From CAVDRM01 sp963626285 (GTDB taxonomy: Bacteria; Bacillota; Clostridia; Christensenellales; Aristaeellaceae): a stretch of DNA of 5,554 nt. Below are positions 5,436 through 5,554 of the stretch, piece by piece. Position 1 is the first letter of the stretch, and every line of letters begins with the position of its first letter. The translations under genes and the position numbers were made by a program. Under the pieces are notes generated by a model. It was not told where the DNA came from and ran no database searches. It saw only the letters and a list, made by a program, of their open reading frames with translations. The DNA is taken from NCBI GenBank assembly GCA_963626285.1, contig CAVFWQ010000110.1, forward strand, positions 1-5,554, given 5' to 3'.

Positions 5436-5554
5436 GTAAACGGACAGCGAAAAAAGCGTGCCTGTGTAGGAGTGTCAAGCATAGGTTACACCAAGCCCGG
5501 AGAGAGCAGTCAAGGGAAAGGTGGAGATTTGCGAAGCAAATACGACCTGACCTT
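5436..5554. other. Unassigned right-edge stretch with a hairpin
   Basis: No gene can be supported here. A perfect hairpin ATTTGC-GAA-GCAAAT (5527-5541) is flanked by AGGT (5519-5522) and ACCT (5545-5548), forming a two-part stem with an internal loop. Open frames run off the edge on both strands, one of them from a GTG at 5472 on the plus strand, but none has a properly spaced ribosome binding site. It may be part of a structured RNA, an intergenic repeat, or the beginning of a gene to the right. Confidence 0.3.

Noticed and set aside
5436..5554. SRP RNA or tmRNA at the right edge (minus strand begins with a GGTCAGGTC-like string)
   Set aside because: The conserved SRP apical sequence GGAAGGAAGCAGC does not follow, and no tmRNA tag or tRNA-like ends are visible.

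Overview
This window reads as a piece of a Firmicutes chromosome, most likely class Clostridia and perhaps an Oscillospiraceae/Ruminococcaceae-type gut bacterium. The reasons are strong AGGAGG-type ribosome binding sites, sigma-A-like promoters, roughly 50% GC coding sequence with AT-rich intergenic DNA, a DUF4317-type protein (a family I associate with Clostridia), and a regulator-potABCD operon of a kind common there. The genus cannot be fixed from the sequence alone. Every supported gene lies on the minus strand, so transcription runs right to left.

Right edge to left: (1) 5387-5554 has no confident gene. It carries the promoter of the next gene and, at the extreme edge, an unassigned hairpin-forming stretch. 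(2) 4217-5365 is a stand-alone DUF4317-family gene with its own TATAAT promoter and a rho-independent terminator at 4171-4195. (3) 3791-4216 is a 426-bp gene-free stretch. It holds that terminator, a 151-bp inverted-repeat element (3950-4100) flanked by a perfect 9-bp direct repeat (a MITE by structure), a near-consensus promoter (3903-3931), and two identical 19-bp operator-like palindromes in opposite orientation (3834-3852 and 3871-3889). (4) 3790 down to 1 is a five-gene operon: an XRE-cupin regulator (GTG start), then the spermidine/putrescine ABC importer genes potA (ATPase), potB and potC (permeases) and potD (binding protein, cut by the window edge). Spacing inside the operon is tight: 22 bp, 6 bp, a 4-bp overlap, then 19 bp.

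The operon is a self-contained polyamine uptake unit. PotD would capture putrescine or spermidine outside the membrane, PotB and PotC form the channel, and PotA powers it. The regulator encoded first probably binds the twin palindromes just downstream of its own transcription start, which would make the unit autoregulated.

The most interesting items are the MITE-like element inserted 10 bp upstream of the operon's -35 box, the twin operators, and a PotD signal peptide without a recognisable lipobox although the other evidence points to a Firmicute. I saw no wholly new multi-gene system here.
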